Assembly (NCBI RefSeq): GCF_003254275.1
Contig: NZ_QKZK01000001.1
Location: forward strand, 1 to 64,000
Origin: Breznakibacter xylanolyticus
GTDB taxonomy: Bacteria; Bacteroidota; Bacteroidia; Bacteroidales; Marinilabiliaceae
Reading direction: 5' to 3'
Length of the DNA: 64,000 nucleotides
How positions within the stretch are numbered: the first letter of the stretch is position 1; every line of letters begins with the position of its first letter. The notes under the pieces are model-generated. The model saw nothing but the letters and a program-made list of their open reading frames with translations. It made no database searches and was not told the DNA's origin. Positions 28,561 to 36,379 of this stretch are shown here, one piece after another. Made by a program: the position numbers and the translations under genes.

Positions 28561-28773
28561 GTTTTCAACTATCAAAGCATTGCGCCAATGCCATCACGTT
28601 CTATGGCATATTAGCATCTGCCCTGGTAGTCAGTAGCGTGTGCATCGGTTCTTTAAAAAGCATTGATTCACAACATCTTTACGACCTTTTCAAGTTTTTA
28701 TCCTCTACTCAAAAAATCCCCGAAATACAGGAATTTGCTCTGATCAAATTGATGTCATCCATCCCATCCTCTC
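28561..28773 (+). pseudogene. Relic of a second toxin backbone
   Basis: Read in one frame, this stretch gives ILASALVVSSVCIGSLKS, then LYDLFKFLSSTQKIPEIQEF and ALIKLMSSI. These match VFELFKFLCSTLKIPELQEF and AMIKLMSAIS of the large frame (nt about 23640-23812). Both protein and nucleotide similarity are obvious. No start or stop of a gene is included and it is cut at 28774 by the transposase unit. It shows that a second, related backbone once stood here. Confidence 0.85.
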
Positions 28774-29150
28774 CCCACTGCTGGCGCGGTTCTGCGAATC
28801 GTGTCCACACCATGGCAAGCCAATGCTTTCTATTTTAGCTTATTATCAATCCGTGCTACGTTAAAAGTCATGCTTTTAGTGTTTTAAAGCAATTACAGCC
28901 CGCATGTTTCGTTTGTCTTAACACTAAATGGCTTATCTTAGACCAACAAAACCTAGCCGATGAGCCGCAAATATAAATTCCACAATCCGGAAGGACTCTA
29001 TTTTGTAACTTTCGCTACAGAAGGGTGGACAGACGTGTTTACCCGCAACGAGTACAAAAACATATTGGTTGACACCTGACCTATTGCCAACAACGCAGGT
29101 GGATTGAGGGTTTTGCCTGGCGCGTAATAACCCACTTAGTGTATTAAATG
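28774..29150 (+). mobile_element. REP-associated transposase unit, copy 3 (broken, chimeric)
   Basis: The hairpin, leader and first 42 codons (from ATG 28960) match copies 1 and 2. After the sequence for NILVD, near 29070, it changes to different DNA whose other frame reads YCQQRRWIEGFAWRVITHLV. That again resembles a RAYT around its HLH motif but from another member, so the copy is a chimera of two transposase relics. It is non-functional. The remaining bases to 29204 show nothing else. Confidence 0.75.
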
Positions 29151-29204
29151 GATCTTGCGTGCGGATTTGAGGATATAGGCGGCAGCAATTTTTTTTACAA
29201 TTTT

Positions 29205-29235
29205 TTTGGTCAATTCGTCGCCACCATTAAATTTG
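29205..29235 (+). promoter_or_regulatory. Promoter of the NEW3/ABC operon
   Basis: TTTG (29205-29208), 19 nt, then TAAATTTG (29228-29235): an exact Bacteroidetes-type promoter about 47 bp before the first gene. A clear Shine-Dalgarno sequence (aaggagg) precedes the ATG at 29282. Confidence 0.8.
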
Positions 29236-29281
29236 CGAATCGTGCAATAAACATCATTTAAAAATTAAGGAGGATTTTTTT

Positions 29282-30427
29282 ATGAAACTAAGTACGAGAA
29301 CTAATTGTTTAATTTTTAATGCATTATTTTTTTTAGCGTTACCCTTTTCAATGATTCAGGGGCAGGAGATCCGCCTCTACACCCCTTACACCAAAATTTC
29401 AGTCCCGCCGGGTCAATCCATCGATTATGCCATCGAGGTGAAGAACACAGGCAGCTCAACCGATCCCATCGATCTTGCCGTGACGGGCATCCCGCGACAA
29501 TGGGAGTATACCTTGAAATCGGGGGGATGGAACCTGAAACAGTTGATGGTGCTTCCCGGTGAGTCAAAAAGCATCAACCTCACGGTGAGCGTGCCGCTTA
29601 ACGTGAACAAGGGCAATTACAGTTTTAAAGTCACGGGCAATGGTCAATCGGTTTTGCCGCTCACCATCAACGTGTCGGAGCAGGGCACTTTCAAAACCGA
29701 GTTTACCTGCAATCAGCCCAATATGCAGGGCAATTCCAAATCGACATTTACTTACCGAACCAAGTTGCACAATCTGACGGGTGAGAAGCAACTTTACTCG
29801 TTGCGGGCCGATTTAGAGCGTGGGTGGCGGGTGGTTTTTAAACCCGATTACCAACAGGCCACGTCGGTTGAATTGGATGCCAATCAATCGAAAGACATTA
29901 CCATTGAGGTGAATACGCCCGAGTTGATCGAGGCGGGAACTTATACAATACCCGTGGCTGCCGTTACCCGCTCCACCTCTTCGAGCTTCACGCTTGAGGC
30001 TGTGGTGACAGGCACCTATGACATGGATTTTACCACACCCACCGGTTTGCTCAGCACCCGCATGACAGCCGGCGACACCAAACGAATTGATATGGTGTTG
30101 AAGAACAGTGGTTCGGCAACGCTGAAGGATGTTAAGCTGAGTTCGACCACCCCTGCCAATTGGGAAGTCACCTTTGAGCCCAAGAGCATCGAAGCGGTTG
30201 AAGCCGGTCAAAGCGTGCCGGTGACCGCGATTATCAAAGCATCTAAGAAGGCCATTGCCGGAGATTATGCTGCCACATTTACGGCCACCACACCCGAAAC
30301 ATCCTCTAAGGCCTCCTTTCGCATTGTTGTGAAAACACCCATGGTGTGGGGGTGGATTGGTGTGATGACAATCCTGGCCTGTGCCTGGGGTATTTTCCTG
30401 ATGATCCGTAAATACGGGAGGAGATAA
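29282..30427 (+). CDS. NEW3-domain membrane-anchored protein, ABC exporter partner
   Basis: The 381-residue protein has a signal peptide (ALFFLALPFSMIQGQ), an extracytoplasmic part made of three or four Ig-like NEW3-type beta domains (for example VPPGQSIDYAIEVKNTG, GDTKRIDMVLKNSGSATLKDVKLSSTTPANWEV), and a C-terminal membrane helix (WGWIGVMTILACAWGIFLMI) followed by RKYGRR, which fixes the domains outside. It precedes an ABC ATPase by 3 bp and an ABC permease, so all three form one operon. The same trio is found in other bacteria. The substrate is unknown; the domains may bind polysaccharide or protein. Confidence 0.85.
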   Translation: MKLSTRTNCLIFNALFFLALPFSMIQGQEIRLYTPYTKISVPPGQSIDYAIEVKNTGSSTDPIDLAVTGIPRQWEYTLKSGGWNLKQLMVLPGESKSINLTVSVPLNVNKGNYSFKVTGNGQSVLPLTINVSEQGTFKTEFTCNQPNMQGNSKSTFTYRTKLHNLTGEKQLYSLRADLERGWRVVFKPDYQQATSVELDANQSKDITIEVNTPELIEAGTYTIPVAAVTRSTSSSFTLEAVVTGTYDMDFTTPTGLLSTRMTAGDTKRIDMVLKNSGSATLKDVKLSSTTPANWEVTFEPKSIEAVEAGQSVPVTAIIKASKKAIAGDYAATFTATTPETSSKASFRIVVKTPMVWGWIGVMTILACAWGIFLMIRKYGRR

Positions 30428-30430
30428 GTC

Positions 30431-31387
30431 ATGAACTCTTTAGTGATAGAAGCAGAAGGCCTGATGAAACGATACGGGTCTCAGATTGTTGTGGACAGTC
30501 TTGACTTAACAATTGCCAAAGGCGAGGTGTTTGGATTGTTAGGACCCAATGGTGCCGGGAAGACCACCACGATCCTGATGTTGATGGGCATGAGTGAGCC
30601 TCATGGCGGAACCATTCGGGTGTGCGGCATCAATCCGGTGACACATCCATTGTCGGTGAAGCGTAAAGTGGGCTATTTACCCGAAGATGTGGGTTTTTAC
30701 GACGATTATTCGGGGATCGACAATTTGGTTTACACGGCACGTCTCAATGGTCAGTCTCCGGCACAAGCCCGCCATCAGGCTGAACAACTGTTGCGACGAA
30801 TCGGGTTGTGGGAGGATGCGCACAAAAAGACAGGAAAATATTCACGTGGTATGCGTCAGCGATTGGGTTTGGCCGACGTGCTGATGAAATCGCCCGAAGT
30901 GATTATTCTTGATGAGCCGACCCTGGGCATCGACCCTACCGGAGTTCGTGAGCTGATGGAACTGATTGTGAAACTGAGTCGCGATGAAGGCATTACGGTA
31001 CTGTTTTCGTCGCATCATTTGCATCAGGTTCAGCAGGTTTGCGATCGGGTAGGGTTGTTTGTGGGCGGTCGTTTATTGGCGCAGGGGGATATCCCACAAT
31101 TGGCGCAGTCACTGTTGAACGACAATCTTTACGCGATTGAAGCCGCCATTGACCATCCCGATGAAAAAATCCTTAGCGATGCCTTGATGTCGGTCAATGG
31201 AGTGATGTCGGTGGAGCGTCGTCGTGACTTGTTTCATATTCGAACCAATCATGACGTGACGGCTGTCATTGCCCAAAGAGTTATTGAAGCAGGGGGTGCG
31301 CTCACTTACCTGAATCGTGTGGAATACGGATTGGATGAAATTTATTGTCGATATTTTGAAGGAGGCTCAAATCATGATGTTAATTAA
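30431..31387 (+). CDS. ABC transporter ATP-binding protein
   Basis: This 318-residue ATPase of the ABC-2 export type has Walker A GPNGAGKTT near residue 40, the Q-loop region YLPEDVGFYDDYSG, signature YSRGMRQRLGLADVL, Walker B VIILDEPTLGIDP and the switch histidine in SSHHLHQ. The C-terminal 90 residues are the variable domain common in DrrA/CcmA-like ATPases. It overlaps the permease gene by 14 nt and energises it. Confidence 0.95.
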   Translation: MNSLVIEAEGLMKRYGSQIVVDSLDLTIAKGEVFGLLGPNGAGKTTTILMLMGMSEPHGGTIRVCGINPVTHPLSVKRKVGYLPEDVGFYDDYSGIDNLVYTARLNGQSPAQARHQAEQLLRRIGLWEDAHKKTGKYSRGMRQRLGLADVLMKSPEVIILDEPTLGIDPTGVRELMELIVKLSRDEGITVLFSSHHLHQVQQVCDRVGLFVGGRLLAQGDIPQLAQSLLNDNLYAIEAAIDHPDEKILSDALMSVNGVMSVERRRDLFHIRTNHDVTAVIAQRVIEAGGALTYLNRVEYGLDEIYCRYFEGGSNHDVN

Positions 31388-32414
31388 GCAATTGAGGGAG
31401 CCCATCACCCGCATTGCGCAATGTATGCCAGGGTTGTCCCCACAAAATAAAACAGAACGTTTTACTCGTCATCCCTTTTGGGTGATGGTTGACAAGGAAA
31501 TGATGGATCACATCCGTAGTTGGCGTTTTATGATTTTGGTGGCCATTGTGGTGTTGACTTGTTTGGGCGCAAGCTACACGGCACTGCTCAATATTGCCAA
31601 AGCCGTAAAACCCGGCGATGCGGATGAAGCATTTTTGTTTCTCAACCTTTTTACCGTTTCCGATGGAACATTGCCGTCGTTTGTGGTGTTCATGGGTTTT
31701 CTGGGGCCATTGTTGGGCATCGGAATGGGGTTTGATGCCATCAATAGTGAGCAGAGCCGAGGGACGCTAAGTCGCATTCTGTCGCAGCCCATTCATCGTG
31801 ATTATTTGATCAATGCCAAGTTTGTGGCTGCCTTGATGGTCATTGCGTTGTTGGTGTTTGTCATGGGCTATTTGGTGGCCGGAGCGGGGTTGATTGCCAT
31901 TGGTATTCCACCCACTTTTGAGGAGTTTATGCGCATCAATTTGTTTTTGATGCTGAGCGTTGTTTACATCGCGTTTTGGCTCAATTTATCGGTGCTGTTT
32001 TCCATTCGTTTTCGGCAGGCAGCCACGTCAGCGCTTTCGGGTATTGCGGTATGGCTTTTTTTTAATTTGTTTTATCCGTTGATGCTCAATATTGTTCTCA
32101 AGCCGTTTACGCCGTCGGCTTACGCGTCGCCAAAATCAATCTATTTGTTTGAGCGCAGCCGTTACCTGTTGTCGCAGTTGATGCCCAACGAATTGTTTAA
32201 CGAAGCCACCAGTACCCTGCTCATGCCTACGGTTCGCAGTGTTGGTCCCTTGACCATGCAGCAGGTTGAGGGAGCCTTGCCCGGGCCTCTGCCTTTGGGT
32301 CAAAGTGCGTTGTTGGTATGGCCGCAGATTACCGGTTTGTTGGCTGCCACGCTTATCTGTTTCGCACTGTCGTATTATTTGTTTGTGCGACGCGAAATCA
32401 GGGGGCGGTCGTGA
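31374..32414 (+). CDS. ABC-2 type permease
   Basis: The chosen start (ATG at 31374) has a strong Shine-Dalgarno sequence, ggagg at 31361-31365, and lies inside the end of the ATPase gene. This gives 346 residues. There are six likely membrane spans: FMILVAIVVLTCLGASYTALL, then after a loop with DGTLPSFVVFMGFLGPLLGIGMGFDAI, VAALMVIALLVFVMGYLVAGAGLIAIG, LFLMLSVVYIAFWLNLSVLF, ALSGIAVWLFFNLFYPLML and a last one near the C-terminus. INSEQSRGTLSRILSQPIHRDYLINAK between spans 2 and 3 is the ABC-2 signature loop. It forms the channel of the exporter. Confidence 0.92.
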   Translation: MMLIKQLREPITRIAQCMPGLSPQNKTERFTRHPFWVMVDKEMMDHIRSWRFMILVAIVVLTCLGASYTALLNIAKAVKPGDADEAFLFLNLFTVSDGTLPSFVVFMGFLGPLLGIGMGFDAINSEQSRGTLSRILSQPIHRDYLINAKFVAALMVIALLVFVMGYLVAGAGLIAIGIPPTFEEFMRINLFLMLSVVYIAFWLNLSVLFSIRFRQAATSALSGIAVWLFFNLFYPLMLNIVLKPFTPSAYASPKSIYLFERSRYLLSQLMPNELFNEATSTLLMPTVRSVGPLTMQQVEGALPGPLPLGQSALLVWPQITGLLAATLICFALSYYLFVRREIRGRS

Positions 32415-32439
32415 TGTGATTCAAAAAGGCAAATTTTTC

Positions 32440-32485
32440 AGGGGTTACAGTGGCATTGTTTTGATGCGCGTAACCCCTTTGATTT
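32440..32485 (+). terminator. Terminator of the ABC operon
   Basis: A 9-bp stem, aggggttac (32440-32448) with gtaacccct (32470-32478), is followed by a T-rich stretch, 25 bp after the permease stop. The loop is long (21 nt). Confidence 0.6.
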
Positions 32486-32550
32486 CATTTGAATATATTG
32501 CAATGAGGAATGAGGGGCAAAAAATAAAATGAATTTTTAGGGGCGAGGGC

Positions 32551-32580
32551 TTGCGTATTAAAAAATAGTCTCTATCTTTG
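32551..32580 (+). promoter_or_regulatory. Promoter of tRNA-fMet
   Basis: TTG (32551-32553), 19 nt, then TATCTTTG (32573-32580): a good Bacteroidetes promoter 47 bp before the mature tRNA. Confidence 0.75.
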
Positions 32581-32627
32581 CATCGCAATTAAGGAGAACG
32601 ACACGACGTTTCAAAACAAAGATATAT

Positions 32628-32700
32628 TGCGGGGTGGAGCAGTTGGCAGCTCGTTGGGCTCATAACCCAAAGGTCGTCAGTTCGAGTCTGGCCCCCGCTA
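32628..32700 (+). tRNA. Initiator tRNA-Met (CAT)
   Basis: The sequence folds as an initiator tRNA: position 1 (T) does not pair with position 72 (T), the anticodon stem carries the three GGG/CCC pairs typical of initiators, and the loop is CTCATAA with anticodon CAT. The T arm is CAGTTCGAGTCTG. The 3' CCA is not encoded (A then CTA). A terminator follows. Confidence 0.95.
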
Positions 32701-32706
32701 CTAAGG

Positions 32707-32738
32707 AAAGCAGCTTTCGCAAGAGAGCTGCTTTTTTT
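32707..32738 (+). terminator. Terminator after tRNA-fMet
   Basis: The 9-bp stem aaagcagct / agctgcttt is followed by seven T, only 6 bp after the tRNA. Confidence 0.9.
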
Positions 32739-32808
32739 GTTTTATGGCAAATTAATCAACGAATAATTCTCTGCATTTTATATCTTTAGTGGGTAAAAAA
32801 GTGAATGA

Positions 32809-34194
32809 ATGAAGTTTTTTTCCAGAGATAATATCCATCCAAATGAGAAGTTGCAGCGTTTAATGCGCTTGGAAGATGCGGTCGAAGCCATTTTTGCGAC
32901 CGACCATCGCTATGTGGGAAGTAATTTATTTGAGTCGGTGGTTCGGTCGGTACATGAGTTGTTAGGGGCTGATGTGGTGATTGTTGGAGAATTTCTTGTG
33001 GACAGCGATCTTATCCGAACCTTGGGTTTTTGGGACGAAGGAGCCGTGCGTGAGAATTTCTCATATGCCTTGGAGGATACGCCTTGCAAGCAGGCTATTG
33101 TGGAGAGAGGCTGTAGTTTTTCATCCGGGGCGTGGCGAATGTTTCCCGATGATTCTGAACTGGTGAGTCGGGGCATTGAAGCTTATGTGGGCATTCCATT
33201 TTATTTTAAGGGGATGGAGCCACGAGGCATCATTTTGGCCATGTTCAAGACGGCTATTGATGATTGCAAGGTGGTGTCGTCGTTGCTGAAGATTTATGGG
33301 GTGCGCGTGGCATTGGAGTTGGAGCACATCACCAATCGTCGTTTGTTGGAGCAGCAAAATGATAATCTGCATCGTTTGTTTGAGCAGTTGTCGGTTAAGA
33401 ATCATGAACTCGATCGCTATGTGAAAGAGGTTGAAGATGCCAAGGCGATGGCCGAGGAGAGCAATCAGCTTAAGACCGCTTTTTTGGCCAATTTGAGTCA
33501 CGAGGTTCGCACGCCCATGAACGTGATGTTGGGATTTGCCGAGTTGCTCAAGTCAGACGTTCTTTCGCAGGAAGAACGGGTGGAATACATCGACATCATC
33601 AACCAAAATGGGATGCAACTGCTCAAAATCATGGACAATTTGATTGATATCTCCAAGTTTCAGTCGCGCACGGTTTTAGAGTCGCCTAAGGCATTGCCAT
33701 TGAATGATTTGTTGGATCGATTTTATCTTCAATACAGTGATTATCTGCGGATGGTGCAAAAGTCGTTGCGGTTGCGCATTGATAAAGCATTGCCCGATGG
33801 CAGTGATGTGATTATGGCCGACAACGAGGGGGTGAGCAAGGTGTTGAATCAGTTGCTCGATAATGCGGTGAAGTTCACCTTCGAGGGAGAGATTACTTTT
33901 GGTTACCGATTAGAGGGCGATGCGGTCTGTTTTTATGTGATCGATACGGGTATTGGAGTCCCAGAGGGGATGGATGATAAGATTTTTGAGATGTTTCGAC
34001 AGGTCGATTTGCGTCAGTCGCGCGATTTTGGGGGGAACGGTTTGGGGCTGGCCATTGCCCGCAAGTTCACCGAGTTGATGGGTGGCACCATTTGGCTTGA
34101 TCGGTCGATGGATTCGGTGACTTGTTTCTGTTTCAAAATTCCCTGGGTGAAGGCCGAGCGGAAACTCACAGGGGAAAAGGGGACGATGAACTGA
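32809..34194 (+). CDS. Cytosolic sensor histidine kinase (GAF-like sensor)
   Basis: The 461-residue protein has no membrane span. Residues about 20-185 look like a GAF domain, followed by a coiled coil (about 185-225). The HisKA box NLSHEVRTPMNVMLGFAELL has the phospho-accepting His near residue 231. The HATPase domain has N box LNQLLDNAVKFT, G1 DTGIGVP and G2 GGNGLGLAIARKF. It therefore senses an intracellular signal. No response regulator is adjacent, so its partner is elsewhere. It is monocistronic between tRNA-fMet and an LtaS-like gene. Confidence 0.92.
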   Translation: MKFFSRDNIHPNEKLQRLMRLEDAVEAIFATDHRYVGSNLFESVVRSVHELLGADVVIVGEFLVDSDLIRTLGFWDEGAVRENFSYALEDTPCKQAIVERGCSFSSGAWRMFPDDSELVSRGIEAYVGIPFYFKGMEPRGIILAMFKTAIDDCKVVSSLLKIYGVRVALELEHITNRRLLEQQNDNLHRLFEQLSVKNHELDRYVKEVEDAKAMAEESNQLKTAFLANLSHEVRTPMNVMLGFAELLKSDVLSQEERVEYIDIINQNGMQLLKIMDNLIDISKFQSRTVLESPKALPLNDLLDRFYLQYSDYLRMVQKSLRLRIDKALPDGSDVIMADNEGVSKVLNQLLDNAVKFTFEGEITFGYRLEGDAVCFYVIDTGIGVPEGMDDKIFEMFRQVDLRQSRDFGGNGLGLAIARKFTELMGGTIWLDRSMDSVTCFCFKIPWVKAERKLTGEKGTMN

Positions 34195-34241
34195 TTTTTT
34201 GCATTCATTGGAGGGTTTGTCCCAATCTAATCGGTATTTTT

Positions 34242-34269
34242 GGCGGCTGTCATCAGGTCGCCTTTTTTT
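34242..34269 (+). terminator. Probable terminator after the sensor kinase
   Basis: The stem ggcggctg / caggtcgcc has one bulge and is followed by seven T. The rest of the gap 34195-34506 contains only a small inverted repeat (agtccccc...ggggtagggact around 34466-34490). Confidence 0.55.
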
Positions 34270-34506
34270 ATTGTTTTCAACAAGAACCTTGTGGTTGGGT
34301 TGACCGTAATGGTGAGGTGAGGTTTGTGATTTAAGTTTAGGAGTTCCCCTGTTTTGTAGTTATGTGATGTCTGTGGTGAGCATTAACACTGTTTTAAGCA
34401 CGCATAGTCATCGCATCAGCATTGGGGCAGTTTGTTTTGGGATGAGTTTATACAAAATCATTATCAGTCCCCCTTTTATGGGGTAGGGACTAAATGTAAA
34501 ATAACT

Positions 34507-36324
34507 ATGAAAAGCCGCTTTGTTTTTTTGGGTCGTACCGCTCTTTTCTTTTTGGGGTATTTTATGGTGGCCCGATTATTTTTCCATGTGTATATGTTTT
34601 CGCAAACAGTGACCATGGGTTGGGGTAATTTTTTGTTGTCGTATGTTCATGGATTGCGGCTCGATGCATCCATTACGGGTTATTTGATGATGCTGATGTC
34701 GTTGCTCATGCCGGTGTCGATGGTCATGAGTCGTCGATGGTTTCGTGGGGTGGTTGATGCGTTGTTTGGGACGGTCATTGCACTGTTTTCGTTGTTGATA
34801 TGGTCCGATGGAGCACTCTATACGCATTGGGGTTTTCGTATCGACACCTCTTTTTTTATGTATTTAGAGACGCCCAAGGAAGCGCTGGCATCGGTGCCGG
34901 TGTGGCAGTTGGTGTTGTTTCTGGTTGCCTGGACAGGCTACACAGTTTTGTCTGTGTGGTTATTTCGCAGGTATGTCACCACTCATATTGAGCGATTCGA
35001 TCGTTCTCATTGGGTATCGGTGTTTGTGTTTTTATTGTTTGGCGGGTGCATGATTTTGCCGGTGAGGGGCAGCGTGGGCATTGCGCCCATCAACACCGGA
35101 ATGGTTTATTTCAGCTCCGATATGTACACCAATCATTCGACCGTGAATGCCGTGTGGAATTTTATGTACGACCTGAGTCATCGTGATCGCACCAACTTGT
35201 CGGTTCATTTTATGGACGATGCACAGGCTGAGCAGATGCGTGAAAATTTTATAATGTCGCCCGATTCGGTGCCGGTATTGTTGAACGATGCCCGGCCCAA
35301 TGTGTTGTTTATCATTCTTGAGGGTATTGCTGCTCATGTGGTGGAGCCGTTGGGAGGACGTGCCGGGGTGACGCCACAGATCAATCGTCTTTGGGACGAA
35401 GGACTCTCTTTTCGACACATTCACGCCAGTGGCAGTCGGAGTGACCGTGGATTGGTGGCCATCTTAAGCGGTTATCCGTCGCATCCGTTGGCCTCGTTGA
35501 TGAAATATCCTAAAAAGACGCAGAAGGTGCATTCCATCACACGTGTGTTGGGCGATGCCGGTTATCACACATCGTTTTATTACGGGGGTGACACCGATTT
35601 TGCCAATATGAATAGCTATTTGAAAAACAGTGGTTTTCAGCAGGTGGTCAATCAGGATGATTTCCCCCGCGAGTATCGCAACAGCAAATGGGGTGTACAC
35701 GATGAGTATTTGTTCGACCGGGTGATGGCCGACATGGATGCTGCTCAGGCGCCATTTTTTAAGGCATTTTTCACACTGAGCAGTCATGAGCCTTTTGATG
35801 TGCCCATGGCAACAGTCATCAAGGGATCTACCGACAATGATAAGTACATGAATTCAGCGTATTATACCGACAGTTGTTTGGGGCGTTTTATTGATGTCGC
35901 CAAAACCAAACCGTGGTGGAATCGAACGTTGGTGGTGATTGTTTCAGATCACAGTGTTCGATATGTCGAAGATCATCAAATAGACGAGCCGCGTCGTTAT
36001 GCCATTCCCATGATTTGGACCGGGGGAGCGTTGAAAGAGAAAGCTGTGATGGATGTGTATGGCAGTCAGTGCGATATTGCAGCCACGTTGTTGGGGCAGA
36101 TGGCGCTTTCCACCGAAGGGTTTCCGTTTAGCCGAAATCTGTTTTCATCGACCGATGGGGTGATGTATCATTTCAACAAAGGGTTTGGTTTTGTGTCATC
36201 GCGGGGGAAGGTGATTTACGATTTAAACAAAAACGAGATGACAGCCGCAGAAGGCGATAGCCTGTTGGTTCCACAGGCCAAGGGGTTGTTTCAGTCAATG
36301 ATGAATCACTTTAACGGATTGTAA
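34507..36324 (+). CDS. LTA synthase-like membrane phosphatase/sulfatase-fold enzyme
   Basis: From the chosen ATG (MKSRFVFLGRTALFFLGYF) the protein has 605 residues; an upstream ATG at 34432 adds 25 unlikely ones. About five N-terminal membrane helices (to about residue 200) anchor an extracytoplasmic domain of the LtaS/alkaline phosphatase superfamily. Visible blocks are PNVLFIILEG (first metal ligand), ASGSRSDRGLVAILSGYPSHP (nucleophile region, Ser at the position where I would expect Thr), SSHEPFDVP and VVIVSDHSVRY (late Asp-His ligands). Gram-negative members transfer phosphoglycerol or phosphoethanolamine to envelope glycans; the substrate here is unknown. Confidence 0.88.
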   Translation: MKSRFVFLGRTALFFLGYFMVARLFFHVYMFSQTVTMGWGNFLLSYVHGLRLDASITGYLMMLMSLLMPVSMVMSRRWFRGVVDALFGTVIALFSLLIWSDGALYTHWGFRIDTSFFMYLETPKEALASVPVWQLVLFLVAWTGYTVLSVWLFRRYVTTHIERFDRSHWVSVFVFLLFGGCMILPVRGSVGIAPINTGMVYFSSDMYTNHSTVNAVWNFMYDLSHRDRTNLSVHFMDDAQAEQMRENFIMSPDSVPVLLNDARPNVLFIILEGIAAHVVEPLGGRAGVTPQINRLWDEGLSFRHIHASGSRSDRGLVAILSGYPSHPLASLMKYPKKTQKVHSITRVLGDAGYHTSFYYGGDTDFANMNSYLKNSGFQQVVNQDDFPREYRNSKWGVHDEYLFDRVMADMDAAQAPFFKAFFTLSSHEPFDVPMATVIKGSTDNDKYMNSAYYTDSCLGRFIDVAKTKPWWNRTLVVIVSDHSVRYVEDHQIDEPRRYAIPMIWTGGALKEKAVMDVYGSQCDIAATLLGQMALSTEGFPFSRNLFSSTDGVMYHFNKGFGFVSSRGKVIYDLNKNEMTAAEGDSLLVPQAKGLFQSMMNHFNGL

Positions 36325-36379
36325 GAGCATTGGAGCCTTATGCCCTTTTTAGGGCAGGGCTGGTTCGCATTGTGATTTC

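Noticed and set aside
28638-28838. Independent small gene of 66 codons
   Set aside because: It is the backbone relic read into the start of transposase unit 3; the start is an internal GTG.
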